A program made the position numbers and the translations under genes. Below the pieces are notes generated by a model that ran no database searches, was not told where the DNA came from, and saw only the letters and a program-made list of their open reading frames with translations. Below, in pieces: positions 27,407 through 39,432 of a DNA stretch of 64,000 bases. Position 1 is the first letter of the stretch, and each line of letters starts with the position of its first letter. Source of the stretch: Lineus longissimus (Eukaryota; Nemertea; Pilidiophora; Heteronemertea; Lineidae). The stretch covers positions 8,560,501 through 8,624,500 of the forward strand of contig NC_088313.1 in assembly GCF_910592395.1 (NCBI RefSeq), given 5' to 3'.

Positions 27407-29564
27407 ATGTCACGCGAGAAGAGCAAATCGAGCAGGAGCTCTAATGTTCTCCCCGGAGAGGTTGATTTACTCATTGACAAAATAGTTGAAAATTATAAAA
27501 TAATATCCTGCAAATTCACCGATTCGAAGACCAATGATAAAAAGAACCAGGCATGGGCTTATATCACGAAGTTCATGAACAGCAGGTCAACAATCAGCCG
27601 AACCGAGGACCAATGGAAGAGGAAGTGGGGGGATGTGAAGGGGAAAGTGAAAACGAAGGCTACTCAAGCAGCAACCCTGCTGAAGAAAACCGGCACCGTT
27701 GGAGGACGTTGACTGCCTGGGGGTTCATCTCGACGAGTCGGAAAGGAAAATTCTCGGATTGATCGGCATCGACGCGGTTTGCGGAATAGACGGGGGCTTC
27801 GACAGTCAAGAGGTGAGTACCGTACGTTTCCTTTGATTTTCTGGGGACTAATCCGACCGAGGCCCGGATAAAGGTGTCTTCCTAACTATAACCCTTCCCC
27901 TAAATCCCCAATGCATTTCTATTACGAAATGAGGAACAACGTTACTTCCGATCCTACCGGTCCTACCTTGATGGGAATTTGCATCGCCGTGTGAAACTGT
28001 CCTGCCAACCTGTAAACTTATGCCAGTTTTTGGCGCGTGGGTTTGAACATCTCCACCCCCCCCCCCCCCCGTCAGACACTCTCCAGACATCATCTTTTTC
28101 ACAATACATACAAGTATCTTCTTTTTTAAGGTATTGGTTGTTGAGGACGAGATCAGCGACATAAGTCTGAGTCCGCCGCCTTTCGATCGTAAACGGTTCC
28201 GCAGAAGTCCGTCACCACGTCCTCGTCAAAGCCCACTGAGAAAAAGTGCTAAACAACCATTGAAGAACGTCGTACAAACGAAACTAGTTCATCCTAGAAG
28301 AATACCAGCTGCTGCTGGATCCGCCGCCCCGGGAAGAAACGAGCATACTGACGCCCAGCTAGATGAACTACCGGACATAATCCATCCAAGGAAAGGTCGA
28401 AACCCTTCGTGTTCTGAGGCGTCAAGATCAATAGATGTTGACTTTGCAATTGGAGAGCGTAAAAGGTGAGTATTTTTTACATTTTTCTATATGCATCGGG
28501 TCTCCCCGTCCCAGAGAAAATCCGGTTATCATGCCTGTGTTGTCAACAAATAGACCATCAGAAAATCGCTAGTTCATGGGACCATCGCAAAACGGAACGG
28601 ATTGCGCCTTAAGCGCTATTTCCTTCAGAGCTTGGGCTTGAGCGTAGCGCGCATTTCTCTTTGTTATTTCACAGGCTACCGGTTGTGGACAATGGCTTGG
28701 CTTGCCAAGCTAGCAGTATTCTGCTCTGATGGATGGACCGCTTTACATGTAAATACAGAAAATGAAAAGGACCCAAGGATATGATGTTCAGATTTTGATC
28801 ATAGCTTTCATATTTGTTATTATGGCATTCCGCAACACTGGAGCAATATTATATCTAAGAACCGACAGTTCGATTCAATACTATATATCATCCTATAAAC
28901 ATAAAAAACGTAGAGAGCTCTGCCCTTTTTTCCGGGACACACTATAATTCCCGAATATCCTGTTTAATAACTAGAACAGAAGCAACATTTCGTGTGTAAC
29001 GCGCGTACTGTAGTCTCCTTTAAATCTGAACAAAATAATGATCTCTCTTGACGTTCCCCACAGCAGTGTGTAGGGGGCGGGGGCACGTACCTACGATGAT
29101 AGCCTATTCACATTTCCATCTTTTGTTTCAGCAGTGTAGGTGAGCTGGAGATGGAACAACTTCAGTTAGAAAAGGACAAGCTCGCAGTGTACAAGGAGAG
29201 GCTCGAGATTGAAAAGGAGAAGCTACAGATGAAAAGGGTTCGACTGCGTTATGAAGAAAGGAGAACATTGGCGACGGAGGAATCGGTCAAATTGTTGAAA
29301 AGATTGGTGTCCACATGTACAAACCCTGCCGCTGCTGCCACAGATGCAAGGGAAGAAGCCTCGACGGGGAAGAAGTTAACCAATATATTAAATTCACGAA
29401 AGACTTCAACAGAAAATGACTTGTTATGTTACCAACGTGTTATTCACAACTATACTACATACCGGTATTGCAGGAGAAGAATAATCCTCCGAGTCTTGCC
29501 AATCTACGAAAGCCCTGAAGGCTCATTGAAATTCATCATTGATACAAGCCGATTTCAAATTTGA
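27407..29564 (+). pseudogene. Harbinger SANT/MYB-like partner protein, three exons
   Basis: Exon 1 (27407-27812) encodes a SANT/MADF-like DNA-binding domain (VDLLIDKIVENYKIISCKF ... KKNQAWAYITKFMNS ... TEDQWKRKWGDVKGKVKTKA). A frame change near 27700 shifts into ERKILGLIGIDAVCGIDGG, which continues to a GTGAGT donor. Exon 2 (28131-28465) is basic and Pro/Arg-rich. Exon 3 (29132 on) begins with a long charged coiled coil (EKDKLAVYKERLEIEKEKLQ). Intron phases (0 and 2) are consistent. In PIF/Harbinger elements this protein imports the transposase and binds the termini. The 3' end overlaps a MITE (29505-29852), so the true C-terminus may be disrupted. No transposase of the same element lies to the right. 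Confidence 0.6.
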
Positions 29565-29852
29565 AGTCGATTTCAATTTTGAAGGCGCTACTTAAAATTT
29601 GAAGTCAACATTTTAAAACATCAAACTACCCTTTCTAATCGACTGAAAATGGTCAGAACCGCATGATTATTAGAAAAAAACATATTTATCTCGGTCGATT
29701 AGAAAGGGTAGTTTGATGTTTTAAAATGTTGACTTCAATTTTGAAGCAGCGACTTCAAAATTGAAATCGGCTTCAAATTTGAAGTCGCGACTTCAAGATT
29801 GAAATCGGCTTGTATCAATGATGAAGTTCAATGAGCCCTCAGGGCTTTCGTA
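29505..29852. mobile_element. 348-bp palindromic MITE, hAT-like
   Basis: Two long arms (about 29505-29660 and 29680-29852) are reverse complements with few differences, starting TACGAAAGCCCTGA and ending TCAGGGCTTTCGTA. If the first and last base are counted as flank, GCCAATCT precedes and ACCAATCT follows, an 8-bp duplication with one mismatch, as for hAT elements. Internal AAATTTGAAGTCG-like units repeat in both arms. Confidence 0.75.
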
Positions 29853-30530
29853 CCAATCTCGGCGCCAGCAGCATCTCACTGATAAACGTAAAACAACTGA
29901 GCATAATCTAACTTCAATCTAAGTATAAAACAACCTCATTCTGGTCTTTCACCTGTATGTCGGTTGGGAACATGTCAAGCATGTTCTATCGTTGACAGTG
30001 CAATGGCGCTGAAGCCGAGATCGGCAAATAGACAATTACAAGCGTTAGGGTACTATTTATTATATAGGCCTATAAATTGGGGTTTTAAGTATATTGTGTG
30101 TCACATAGCATGTAGGTAAAATCTCATCGAATATAGAAGTCTTGGAAATGAATTACAAATGCTTTCAAATATTCTGTTGATTATACAAAATTGATCTTAT
30201 ATGGTATGTTTTCCTTCGTCTATCCACTGGAAAGCTTGTGCTAATATTGCAGAGGAGATAATAAATAATCTCTTGAAATTTGTCTTGGTGACTTGTTTTT
30301 CGAAGTGAATCCCAGTAAATGAAAATGTTGTGCCCTGCCAAATCTCTATCAGAGAATTTGGTGACAAAATGTGAAAAAAATAGAATTTCCTGAGATGATG
30401 TGAGGAGGACACTACAGGGTATTCGTACATAATTTTATTATTGGTATCTTTATTCGATATGTAAATTACATTTACACGTCTAGACAAACAAACATGATTA
30501 CAAATTATGCACAGTTATACAAAATGAAAT
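29853..30530. other. No gene seen
   Basis: AT-rich sequence with short frames only. Contains a TATAGGCCTATA palindrome and no recognisable element end. Confidence 0.35.
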
Positions 30531-31645
30531 GGCCAGGGCCAATGTGCTCACCTCACGTGGAGGAAAGATGGATAAAGAGCATGGTATTGTGTCATGTAGT
30601 GTTAGGTTTGATGTAGGTCCAAGCAATTACAATTTCCCCAAAATGGCCAATTTACAGTACATTCGACCTCTGTGACCTTGAAAAGTAGGTCAAATCAAAG
30701 AAGACCCGGGTGACACATTGAATGGTTGTTAGAATTAGATGTAACTATGATATAAAATTGGTGCCAATCGGGCAAGTCATTACTAGGAATAATGGCATTT
30801 TGAAGAATTTAGGATTTGGCCCCCTCCCTGGAGGCAAAACGGCAAATCAGATCGCACCAAACTTCAGTACCTGAGATCATCTGACCAACGGGTACATGTG
30901 TACTTAATTTGTGATCATTAGTCATTGCAGTTAAGAAACGTGCCATAGTTACAGCCTGACGGCGAACTTACGCCATTTGACCTCTGTGACCTTGACAAGA
31001 AGGTCAAATTAAAAACCTGTGTGACATATACTGTATGGTGGTTAGATGTACCCATGATATCGAATTGGTGGCAATCGGGCAAGAAGTTAAGGAATAATCA
31101 CATTTTTAAGGTTTTTGGATTTTGCCCCCTGGTGGTCAAGTGGTGAATCATATTGGACCAAACTTCGGTCCCTAAGATCACCTGACTAAGGGGTGAATGT
31201 GTACCAAATTTGGTATCAATAGTCATTGCAGTTTAGAAACGTGCCATCGTTACATCCTAACGGCCAATTTACACCATTTGACCTCTTGTGACCTTGAAAA
31301 GGAGGTCAAATCAAAAACCCGGAGGATATATGATGCACCTTTGCTAGAAGTACCTACCATATTTTTTTCAAAATTTCCCGACTACTATTAAGGGAGATAT
31401 TGTATATTTTCACTTTTAACGTTTGCCCCCCTGGTGGCCAAACCATGAAACGAATCGGACCGAAACTTGGTCTCCAAGGTGTCATTACATAAGGGTACAT
31501 GTGTACCAAGTTTCAACTCAATAGCTCTAACAGTTACGAAACGTGCCCTGCTAACGGACGACGGACGACGACGACGACGACGACGACGGACGACGGACGC
31601 CACGGTATGGGATAAGCTCACCTCTGCTAAGAGGTGAGCTAAAAA
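30531..31645 (+). repeat. Dispersed element of ~305-bp units ending in (GAC)n and a hairpin
   Basis: Begins near GGCCAGGGCCAATGTGCTCACC. It contains three related units, each with TTTGACCTCTGTGACCTTGA and AGGTCAAAT (about 30664, 30978 and 31278). It ends in a (GAC)n tract, CGGACGCCACGG, a perfect 11-bp hairpin AGCTCACCTCT-GCTA-AGAGGTGAGCT (31615-31640) and AAAAA. Partial or diverged copies are at 47240-48085 and 58948-59043. No coding capacity; probably a non-autonomous retroposon-like or rolling unit of unknown class. Confidence 0.7.
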
Positions 31646-31685
31646 TGGTGCAGGCGCGACTCCACAGAATACAGGTTACAGGGTG

Positions 31686-34600
31686 CTACTCAGTGCACAA
31701 AAAATCAACAATGGTTTTTATATTTACATCCCCGCGGTTTGTATCTAGTAAATGGAGGAAATCCCTAATGGCACTTGACCGAACCAAAATAGCTTCTGAA
31801 GGATGAACGTATGGCACCGCGTCGATGTTTCCGATTGTAGAACGCGGTGCCCCAATAAAATTAGTAATGTATGAGATAGAGTTAGACACAGAGGACGAGC
31901 TTCCATCTAATGCCAACTGAAAGGCTATTTGAATGTAGTTATTATTTGTTTCCGATGACCTGCTCATGAAACGTAGAAATCTGTTGTGGAGAGTAGCCTC
32001 TATCGGACTTGACAAAATTAAATGTTGTAATAAGACACAGTGCGTTCTAGGATGTACAGATAAAATTCTTCTGACCGCCTTCCTCCATGCGGTATACAAA
32101 AGGTTGACAGACCTATCTCCGCGGTCCCACAGAACGGAACCATACAGGGACATACAAAACGATTGAAAAAGTTTAACATTTTTTTTAAAATTACAGAAAT
32201 GAAACCTTGACAAAAGGACATTGACCCTTCTGTTAAAATCAGATATAGACTTAAGAATATTTTTATCTTGAGAATCTGGTCCTATGATGTTTCCCAGGTG
32301 GGTAGCAGTTCCATTAGCCCGTACAGGAATGTCTTGAAAGTTTATTATTATATCACCCACTGTTTTGGTTATTAGACTGAAAAATAGGAGTTGGCATTTG
32401 GTTGGGTTGAATTTGATCATATAATCCTTTGAGAACTGAACTGCTATATCTAGCTGGGCCGACAAGGAAAACTGTGTTGGACATAAAATAATAATATCGT
32501 CAGCGTAAGCATAAGCTCCTGCAAATGTAGCGCCAATATAACAACCATATCCCGAACCTTTTAGTTTTAACAGTAGTTCGTCCATGTAATTAACAAAGAG
32601 AAATGGAGAAAGTATCCCTCCTTGCTTCACACCATTTGTAACATTGAAATAATTTGAGTGGGATTTACCCCAGCGTATCCTCATTTTCTGTTTTATGTAC
32701 AAGTTCGCAATCATCCGTGCCATAACAGGACATATATGTTTTTTAAGCAATACTTTCACTAATCTCGTATATTCTACCCTATCAAACGCTTTGCTCGCAT
32801 CTAAGAGCATTGCATATACTTGTCCTCCACCATTTAGATAGTATCTGACAACTTCATTCACAACAAAGGTACAGTCATTGGTCGACACGCCTTTTTTATA
32901 ACCAAACTGCATATCTGACGATTTCAGAACATCCTGACATTTTTGTAGTATGACTGTTTCGAAAAGTTTACAAAAAGGACTATTGAGGGCTATTCCACGG
33001 TAATTTGCCGAATCATTCAGAGACTTCCTAGAATCCTTCGGTATAGTAATGACTGTACTACATATCATGTTCACTGGAGCATAGCCATGCTTTAACATGC
33101 TATTGAATAAAAGTGACATCATAACACATAACTTATTTGTACCATACTTAAGATGGTTCGTAGAGAGAATGCTGTCACCATCATTTTTATGATGGTTTAA
33201 CGAGTTGATAGCTGATGTAACATCCCCAACTGTTATCACATGTTGTACGTGACATTTACTCTGCGGATCACAACATGTTTCCGATATATTACGGTTAATA
33301 TCCAGGAGAAGATTATCCATTTCATTTCTGTCATATGAGACTGAATTATAAAGATTTTCATACTTTTCCGCCAGGTGTGTACATATAGCTTCCTCGCCAA
33401 CATGTCCGTCTACATTGTTTGGTAATTGGGAAGTCGCGCGGGTTGTCTTTTTTATCTCGCGGCAAAAGTTTTTATCATTTCCCGACAGCATATTGTTTGC
33501 CAAACTATCGGCAATAAATCGTTTTTCATTTTTCTTTGCGGTTTTGATTGATAAGTGATACTGCATTCGCGTTCGACGCCGGATATCGGCTATTAAACCA
33601 TTTCGCGGAGACCCGTTTGATTTCCAAAGGTTATGCCAACAAAGGGCTTGCCTTTTTGGCTCCGCCACATAGTCATTCCAGCCTGGCATGACCTTTTTGT
33701 CGGAATGTACTTAATAAGGAATGTTCCTTTCACTAGAAGACATACATGCATCTACAATATCCTTGAAGAGGGCATCAATTAAGTCAGTATGGTTACGACA
33801 GTCGAAATAATCACATTGAAGGAGGAGGTGCGGAATTGCAATATTGTTAAGACATCCATCTAATGTGTGCCGATATGCGGCAATATCATGTTCATTTACA
33901 TTTGCCCAGTCTAATTTTCTTTCAAGGGGGGGATGTACTGTCTCAAAAAACGGTCAGGACTTAACTCCACGGACATCGATATAGGAAAATGATCCGACAA
34001 ATTATCTCCTTCATGAACTGATGTATGACGAGTTACCAACGGTAAGAGATTCGCACTTATTAAAAAGTGGTCCAGTGACGATTTCACTCCTGTTATTTTA
34101 CTCTCATGAGTATACTGAATATCGGAACGTGGGAACCGTGTGGCTCTCTCCAAACTTTCGGTAGCAATAAACGGCAATAAGGCCGGACTGTTTTGAGAAT
34201 CCCTATTCAAGTCAGTGTTAAAGACGCCATCTATGATCAAATGGTCTGCACCTGTAGAAGCTGCTATCCCAGCTATCTCATCTAATATGCTAAGATATTC
34301 AGGTAAATTACCCACTCTAAAATCACACGGCATATAAGTATCTACGACCAGTAAGGTAGTATCTGGTGAAAGCTTAAAACTTACAGCACATATTCGCTTG
34401 CTATTGAAAATTAAGACAGGAATAGCTTCCCACACAATTGATTTCTTCCATATTATAAACACCCCCCATACGGTCTTCCAACCAAAGGTTTGGAATCATC
34501 GACAGCAGAGATACCATGAGTACATACATCTGGAATACGATCCGCTATAAAGTTCAAATTGTCTTTCAAGAGCCAAGTTTCCTGAAGCAACACAATGTCA

Positions 34601-34731
34601 TGATTGTCTAGTAAGTGCGATATGTAGTCTATTTTACCACTCCCAAGTCCCTGAGTATTATAAGTACAAACGCTTAATACCATGATTAATATTATAAACA
34701 ACACAGAAAGATTATTTGGTACCATTAACAT
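31686..34731 (-). pseudogene. CR1-like LINE ORF2: endonuclease and reverse transcriptase, three lesions
   Basis: ORF2 of a non-LTR retrotransposon read on the minus strand. From ATG 34731: an APE-type endonuclease start (SVCTYNTQGLGSGKIDYI, LLQETWL), a frame change in a G run near 34460, more endonuclease (LIIDGVFNTDLN, SDHFPISM near 33965), a second frame change in a C run near 33925, an in-frame TAA near 33712, then a 667-aa RT frame (33689-31686). The RT shows ALNSPFCKLFE, GVKQGGILSP and the YADD box (AYADDIIILCP), followed by the C-terminal domain. The first two lesions lie in homopolymers, where assembly errors are also possible. ORF2 overlaps the ORF1 end by 20 bp, a normal LINE arrangement. 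It abuts the tandem-unit repeat at 31645. Confidence 0.85.
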
Positions 34732-36178
34732 TACTGTATCTGTTTTGGCTACCCCCGACTTCCGGAGAGATATTTTCGGAACTGTCCCTTGGTCTTATGT
34801 ACTTTCTTACACACACGCCACCAGGCCACAATAGTTCATCGAACATTTTATGATGATCTGTCTTGGTAACACTAACTTGAAATGATTTAAACTTTGCATT
34901 TTCGTGAGATCTACACTCGACTGATTTTACTTCAATGGAATTTTCCTCGATGAAATTTCTTAAGTCCTCCTCGTTAGTAGCCTTGTCTAGCCGATAAACA
35001 AAAACATCACGACAAGAAAAAGGGGCACCTTTCACTTTAGAACTATCGGTAGACTTTCCCATGATTATTTTATGTTTTCGCCGTTCCTTACGTTTTTGAC
35101 GTTTATACTCATGTTTTCCAATTTGGAAGTCCTCCGAATCACTTTCACGATCGCAATTGTTATCACTATTAGTCCACTGATTACTGCCTGTGAGGCGGAG
35201 AACGTTATGATGTACCAGATTACTACGTGACAGTTTCCCTCGAACGCCACGTGCACTCTCACGGCCTCCACGAACACCCCGGGAACTTTTGAGTCCCTGA
35301 GATTGAGCCATATTTGAGTATGTGCGGGTACTAGTAGGACCAACGGATTCACCAATTTCACTCCTGTCATGACACTGCTCACCCTCCGCAACAAGTATTC
35401 TTTCATCACCGACTTTATTCTGGGTTATGGGCCAGATAGACTCGAAAGCAGTCATCTCGACGATTTTAGCATCAGTTCTCTCTTTACTAATTGATTTCTC
35501 TTCAAGTGAATGAATGTCATTGGCGTTTTTAACAACTGTCTCCTGTATTCTCGACATTTTCGCCTCAAGTTTGCTCAGGCGATCTACCAAAGAGATATTA
35601 TTGAGTTCCTCTGGCATGGAACGCGGGATTCTGCACAAATCGTAAGCAGATATTACGAAGGATGGAACACAGTCCTCTTTTTCTAACTTAAGAATTGCAC
35701 TCACAACATCTGATACGTCAGCGTCCTTCTCATTTCTCACGGCAGTGGTTTTCCGACTTATTCTCCTGCCGATTATATCTAAATTAGCATTAGCCCAAAG
35801 AGTGTTCTTCGCCTCCGTTACTTGCTTCGAATCGAAGAAACCGAGCACAGCCTTTTTGACGTTATCAGGAGTTCCGGACTGTAGCGCCGAAACCATGTAT
35901 GACAAAAGCGGTTGTTCTATCAGCGATTTAACCGTATGCACAGGTTTGACACTGTCGTGACTTTGCACCTGACTACTCAAATCGTTCTGACATGTCTTAT
36001 CCTCGACATCACTATCAGCCGGTTCATCATCGTTATCCTGGTCAATTCGTATTGATTTCAGATAAGGACTGCCCGATCCATCGTGATCAGGCGTTCTCTG
36101 ACTGGCTTTGCGCTTACTACCAGCCTGCCGTGGCGTATCCATTTTGACACAGAATTCATCCAATGTTTTTGAGGCCAT
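34712..36178 (-). CDS. CR1-like LINE ORF1 protein, intact
   Basis: 488 aa from ATG at 36178. The N-terminal part is basic and charged (SKRKASQRT). A coiled coil lies in LVDRLSKLEAKMSRIQETVV (about residues 200-245). A Gly/Arg-rich segment (SRGVRGGRESARGVRGK) and a C-terminal RRM-like domain (DVFVYRLDKATNEEDLRNFI ... LLWPGGVCVRKYIRPRDSS) follow. This order is usual for CR1-clade ORF1 proteins, which bind the LINE RNA as a chaperone. No lesion, unlike ORF2, so the copy is fairly young or ORF2 has sequence errors. The end overlaps ORF2 by 20 bp. Confidence 0.8.
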   Translation of the reverse strand: MASKTLDEFCVKMDTPRQAGSKRKASQRTPDHDGSGSPYLKSIRIDQDNDDEPADSDVEDKTCQNDLSSQVQSHDSVKPVHTVKSLIEQPLLSYMVSALQSGTPDNVKKAVLGFFDSKQVTEAKNTLWANANLDIIGRRISRKTTAVRNEKDADVSDVVSAILKLEKEDCVPSFVISAYDLCRIPRSMPEELNNISLVDRLSKLEAKMSRIQETVVKNANDIHSLEEKSISKERTDAKIVEMTAFESIWPITQNKVGDERILVAEGEQCHDRSEIGESVGPTSTRTYSNMAQSQGLKSSRGVRGGRESARGVRGKLSRSNLVHHNVLRLTGSNQWTNSDNNCDRESDSEDFQIGKHEYKRQKRKERRKHKIIMGKSTDSSKVKGAPFSCRDVFVYRLDKATNEEDLRNFIEENSIEVKSVECRSHENAKFKSFQVSVTKTDHHKMFDELLWPGGVCVRKYIRPRDSSENISPEVGGSQNRYSNVNGTK

Positions 36179-36771
36179 AGCACGATCGCGTCATGCAGAA
36201 TGGACTTGACACGCGTATATTATTTATCTCGCAATGCTCACTTGAGTTCTCACTCAAGCGTGACGAGCAATAGATCGAATGTTCTGCAGTACATGTACAA
36301 GTACAAGTACATGTACTCGTATGCACTCAGACCTCTAAATGTACACTTAATGTACTGTCCTTGTTACGGGCTATTTCAAAATGCCTTTTTTGTCATAAGA
36401 AGCCCACTGAACTGGAATATAACCTGTTGTAACTTACACAGATACAGTGTGTCTTCTATCTCTTCCTTACAAAAGTTCAAAACATTTCTAATTAAGTCCT
36501 AATTTACGGAAAAATCGTCCCTTCGTAAGAGCCGGAAAATCCAACAGGCCGCCATGTTTTACTTGTGCCGACTGCTCTTTCGGCATTGTCAGGCGCAGGT
36601 TATATATTTTGTTCCAAGCCAACCCCTTTACATTAGATAATTCGCATGGTATACGTCTTATATATATGAAGGGCCTCGAATTTCTCGAATTACCACGGAC
36701 AGTTAACCCAACTGGCAGATTCATTTTGGGAAATGCTTTTGCCATGTCAAAAATATGCACCATTAGGCTAT
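36179..36771. other. 5' flank of the LINE; no gene seen
   Basis: Contains repeated GTACATGTAC/AAGTACAAGTAC palindromic sequence (about 36290-36320) and no supported reading frame. The LINE 5' UTR would be in this stretch but its border cannot be placed. Confidence 0.3.
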
Positions 36772-38411
36772 TTAAGCCCAAAAGTTTTCCCTGATGACGG
36801 CGGCTCTTGCACGTTCTCCATCCTCGTCCTCTGCCCTTCTCGGAAGATGGCCACGGTTGACGTTTTCTCGTTGGATATCCTCGTCGTTCATTCTTTCGCC
36901 GGGGGGTGGTGGGATCCCTCGTTCCTCGCAAATATTATGCAGTACAGCAGTGGCCACTATAACCTGGCAGCACTTTCGTGGACTGAATGTGAGCGCACCC
37001 GCTGAAGAAAAGACAACATCTGCGGAATCAATAATGCAGGCATCCAACAGGGATTTAGCAAAAGTCTACTTGGGGGGGGGAGATACTATGCATGTATTTT
37101 CACGAATTTACGCAGGGTAGACAAGTAATACAAATGTTGATCCAAATGGCTCTATGAAATGAAAACGCGGCGTCAAAGCGTCGTAATGGAAACCAGTCTT
37201 AGGCGGTAAGCAGATTGGAGGCTTTTTGGGTTAGTTGTGACAGGTGTTCACACGACAATATCATAAATTGATTAATTGTCGTGATAAATTTGTGCAAAAT
37301 GAAAGTACATTGTATTCCAAAATTTGTCAGCGGACGTATGAGCGGCTCGTAGGCGATTTTCAAGTATTCTGGAATTGCAACTGTCAAATGTCATAGGTCA
37401 CACCTATCTCCAATATACTTAGTATTAAGGGACTTGGGGGTCAGGCATTATACTGGTAAAAGGTAATCATTCAGAGTAAAACTTGATTGCTAATGGGCGG
37501 TTCCTGGCCGATACCCTAGTGCCATGTTTAAACTGCACATTTGCGAGTGACCCTTAATATCTATTTCCTCAAACTTACCATCCTTACTAAGACATCGCCA
37601 TCGTGTTTTCCAGCGTCCGAACGCACATTCTATCTTTTGTCGTATTCTCCGATGATAGATGTTAAATCTTCGTTCCGCATCATCCTGGGGGTATCGAACT
37701 GGTGTAAGTAGATACGGTCTGAGGGGATAGCCTCTGTCTCCAAGTAAATACCCATTCCATGGAAATGGCACATTTTCCTCCAGAAGATCATGTAACCCCG
37801 AGTGGGCCCAAATGAAAGCATCGTGTGTTGCGCCTGGCCAACGAGCCACGATATTGGTAAACCGGAGGTCATGTGTGCAAACACCATGCACATTAATCGC
37901 GTGGTACCCCCTCCGACACACATAGGCTTCTTCATTTGATCTGGACTAAACTTCCATCAACACAACCGAGAACAGTTGGTATCCTGTGTCTGTCGCCAAG
38001 GAACCCTTCCATGATGTCTTGCTGAGATGCCTGATCTTCTGGAAATGAGATGAAGTACCTTGCTCTTCTTTGTATTGCTGCCGAGACCCTCTCCACTATA
38101 CGTGATATAGTGGGCTGGCTTAGCCCAACAGTGTCCCCATTAAGCAGTTGGAATGTCCCGGAGGCGAAAAATCTGATGGTGCTCAATATTTGCAAGTCCG
38201 CCGGTACAGCGTGGTTCCTCCTTGTTGGGTATGATACATCATCTTCTGGTAGATTTATCAATTCTAATAAAACTGGGCGAGGCATCCGATATCTCTGTAA
38301 CAGATCAATGTCATCATAGGCATCCAGGGGATGTAGTCTGTCTCGGAAAAGTCTTTGTCGTCGCCAGGCACGTCGATGGTTTTCTTCGGCTGCCATCAGT
38401 TCTCCTGCCAT
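36772..38411 (-). pseudogene. HARBI1-like nuclease (PIF/Harbinger) with one conserved intron
   Basis: Exon A runs from ATG 38411 to 37579. It includes MAGELMAAEENHRRAWRRQR, LQILSTIRFFASGTFQ, and the catalytic Asp in GCVDGSLVQI. It breaks near 37930 where a small deletion changes frame (NEEAYVCRRGYHAINV continues), then has the second Asp in LLGDRGYPL and the Glu in QKIECAFGRWKTRWRCL. Intron 37578-37002 has GTAAGT and TTCTTCAG. Exon B (37001-36772) resumes TFSPRKCCQVIVATAVLHNI in phase. Except for the deletion, catalytic residues and splice sites are intact. A Harbinger-like end lies at about 38660-38697. No SANT/MYB partner is visible nearby. Confidence 0.8.
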
Positions 38412-39432
38412 CGTGTCGAAATGAATGGCAAACACTGAACACTAGGCCTACTATTTACGTCTAGTCGCGACCACACGTAAAGTTGCGAGGGCACTATGTC
38501 GTGAACCTCAAGTTACGTGGCTGTTAAGTAACCACGCAACTTCGAAAGAAGACGGATTCAATCAAGCGTTGCGCTTCCCATGTAAACTCCAATGCATTTT
38601 GTAATCTAAGAGTTGTTCTTAGGCCTACTCTTACGAGGATGCCGTAAGTTGTGTTTGCGGGTATGATTAGGGTGACATCTTAGAGGGCCTTTATGAATAC
38701 GATTCGCGGTCACCATAGGCAGACGTATTCGGGTCCAATGTACTGGGGTAACCAGTTGTTGTACATGTATAGGGTATACAAACATTGGACCATAAAGTTG
38801 AGTTGGTATTGTCGAGTAAAAGGAGTGTAGACTCCCAATTGCGTAATGGGATTATGCTGGAAGTGTGGGCTGTCATGGGGTGCGAGACCCGTTACATGTT
38901 TTCCGGGTATTCGAAAAAGCTGGATCACTGGACAGCAGTATTTACTGGATTGTGACTCATGGATCACCCCCGCCTGTATGGATTTCCCATTTCCCAAATC
39001 CATAACGTTTCCCATCATGTGCTTCAAGTGCACACACTGGCACTGTCACATGGATTCCTAAGTCTAAGACTCTTCACCAGAGAAATCGTCGGGCTATTAC
39101 CGGTGGTTCTACATGAACTATAAAGCAGACTGTTCTCACTTCAGGTGTGAATTTCAGGCGCTTAGGAGCAGATTTTGAGGTTTTGAGGGTCAAATAATCC
39201 TTCAAAAAATCCTTCAGGGGTTCAAATATCCCTATTAAATTTAAAAAAATTAAAGATTTTAATTTTTTTTTGTAATTTGGGCTATAACGTTAAACATACA
39301 GAAATTGAAATCAAATACGAGCATATGTCGAGAATATTAAAGTCGTGTTCCTATTCGTTACGACTCGAAATACAACTTCAATAGCACAACAGATTAAAAA
39401 GTCGCCGAACATTTCTGTTCCAACGAAATGCA
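38412..39432. other. No gene; includes a Harbinger-like terminus near 38660-38697
   Basis: The reverse complement of 38660-38697 starts ATTCATAAAGGCCCTCTAAG and matches the terminus at 27085. The rest of the interval has no supported frame. Confidence 0.35.

Noticed and set aside
31388-31621. Minus-strand frame with a poly-Arg stretch
   Set aside because: Produced by the (GAC)n tract of the dispersed repeat; no independent support.
36488-36931. 147-codon minus-strand frame
   Set aside because: Overlaps exon B of the HARBI1-like gene in another frame; the exon B frame has the family motif and matching splice phase.
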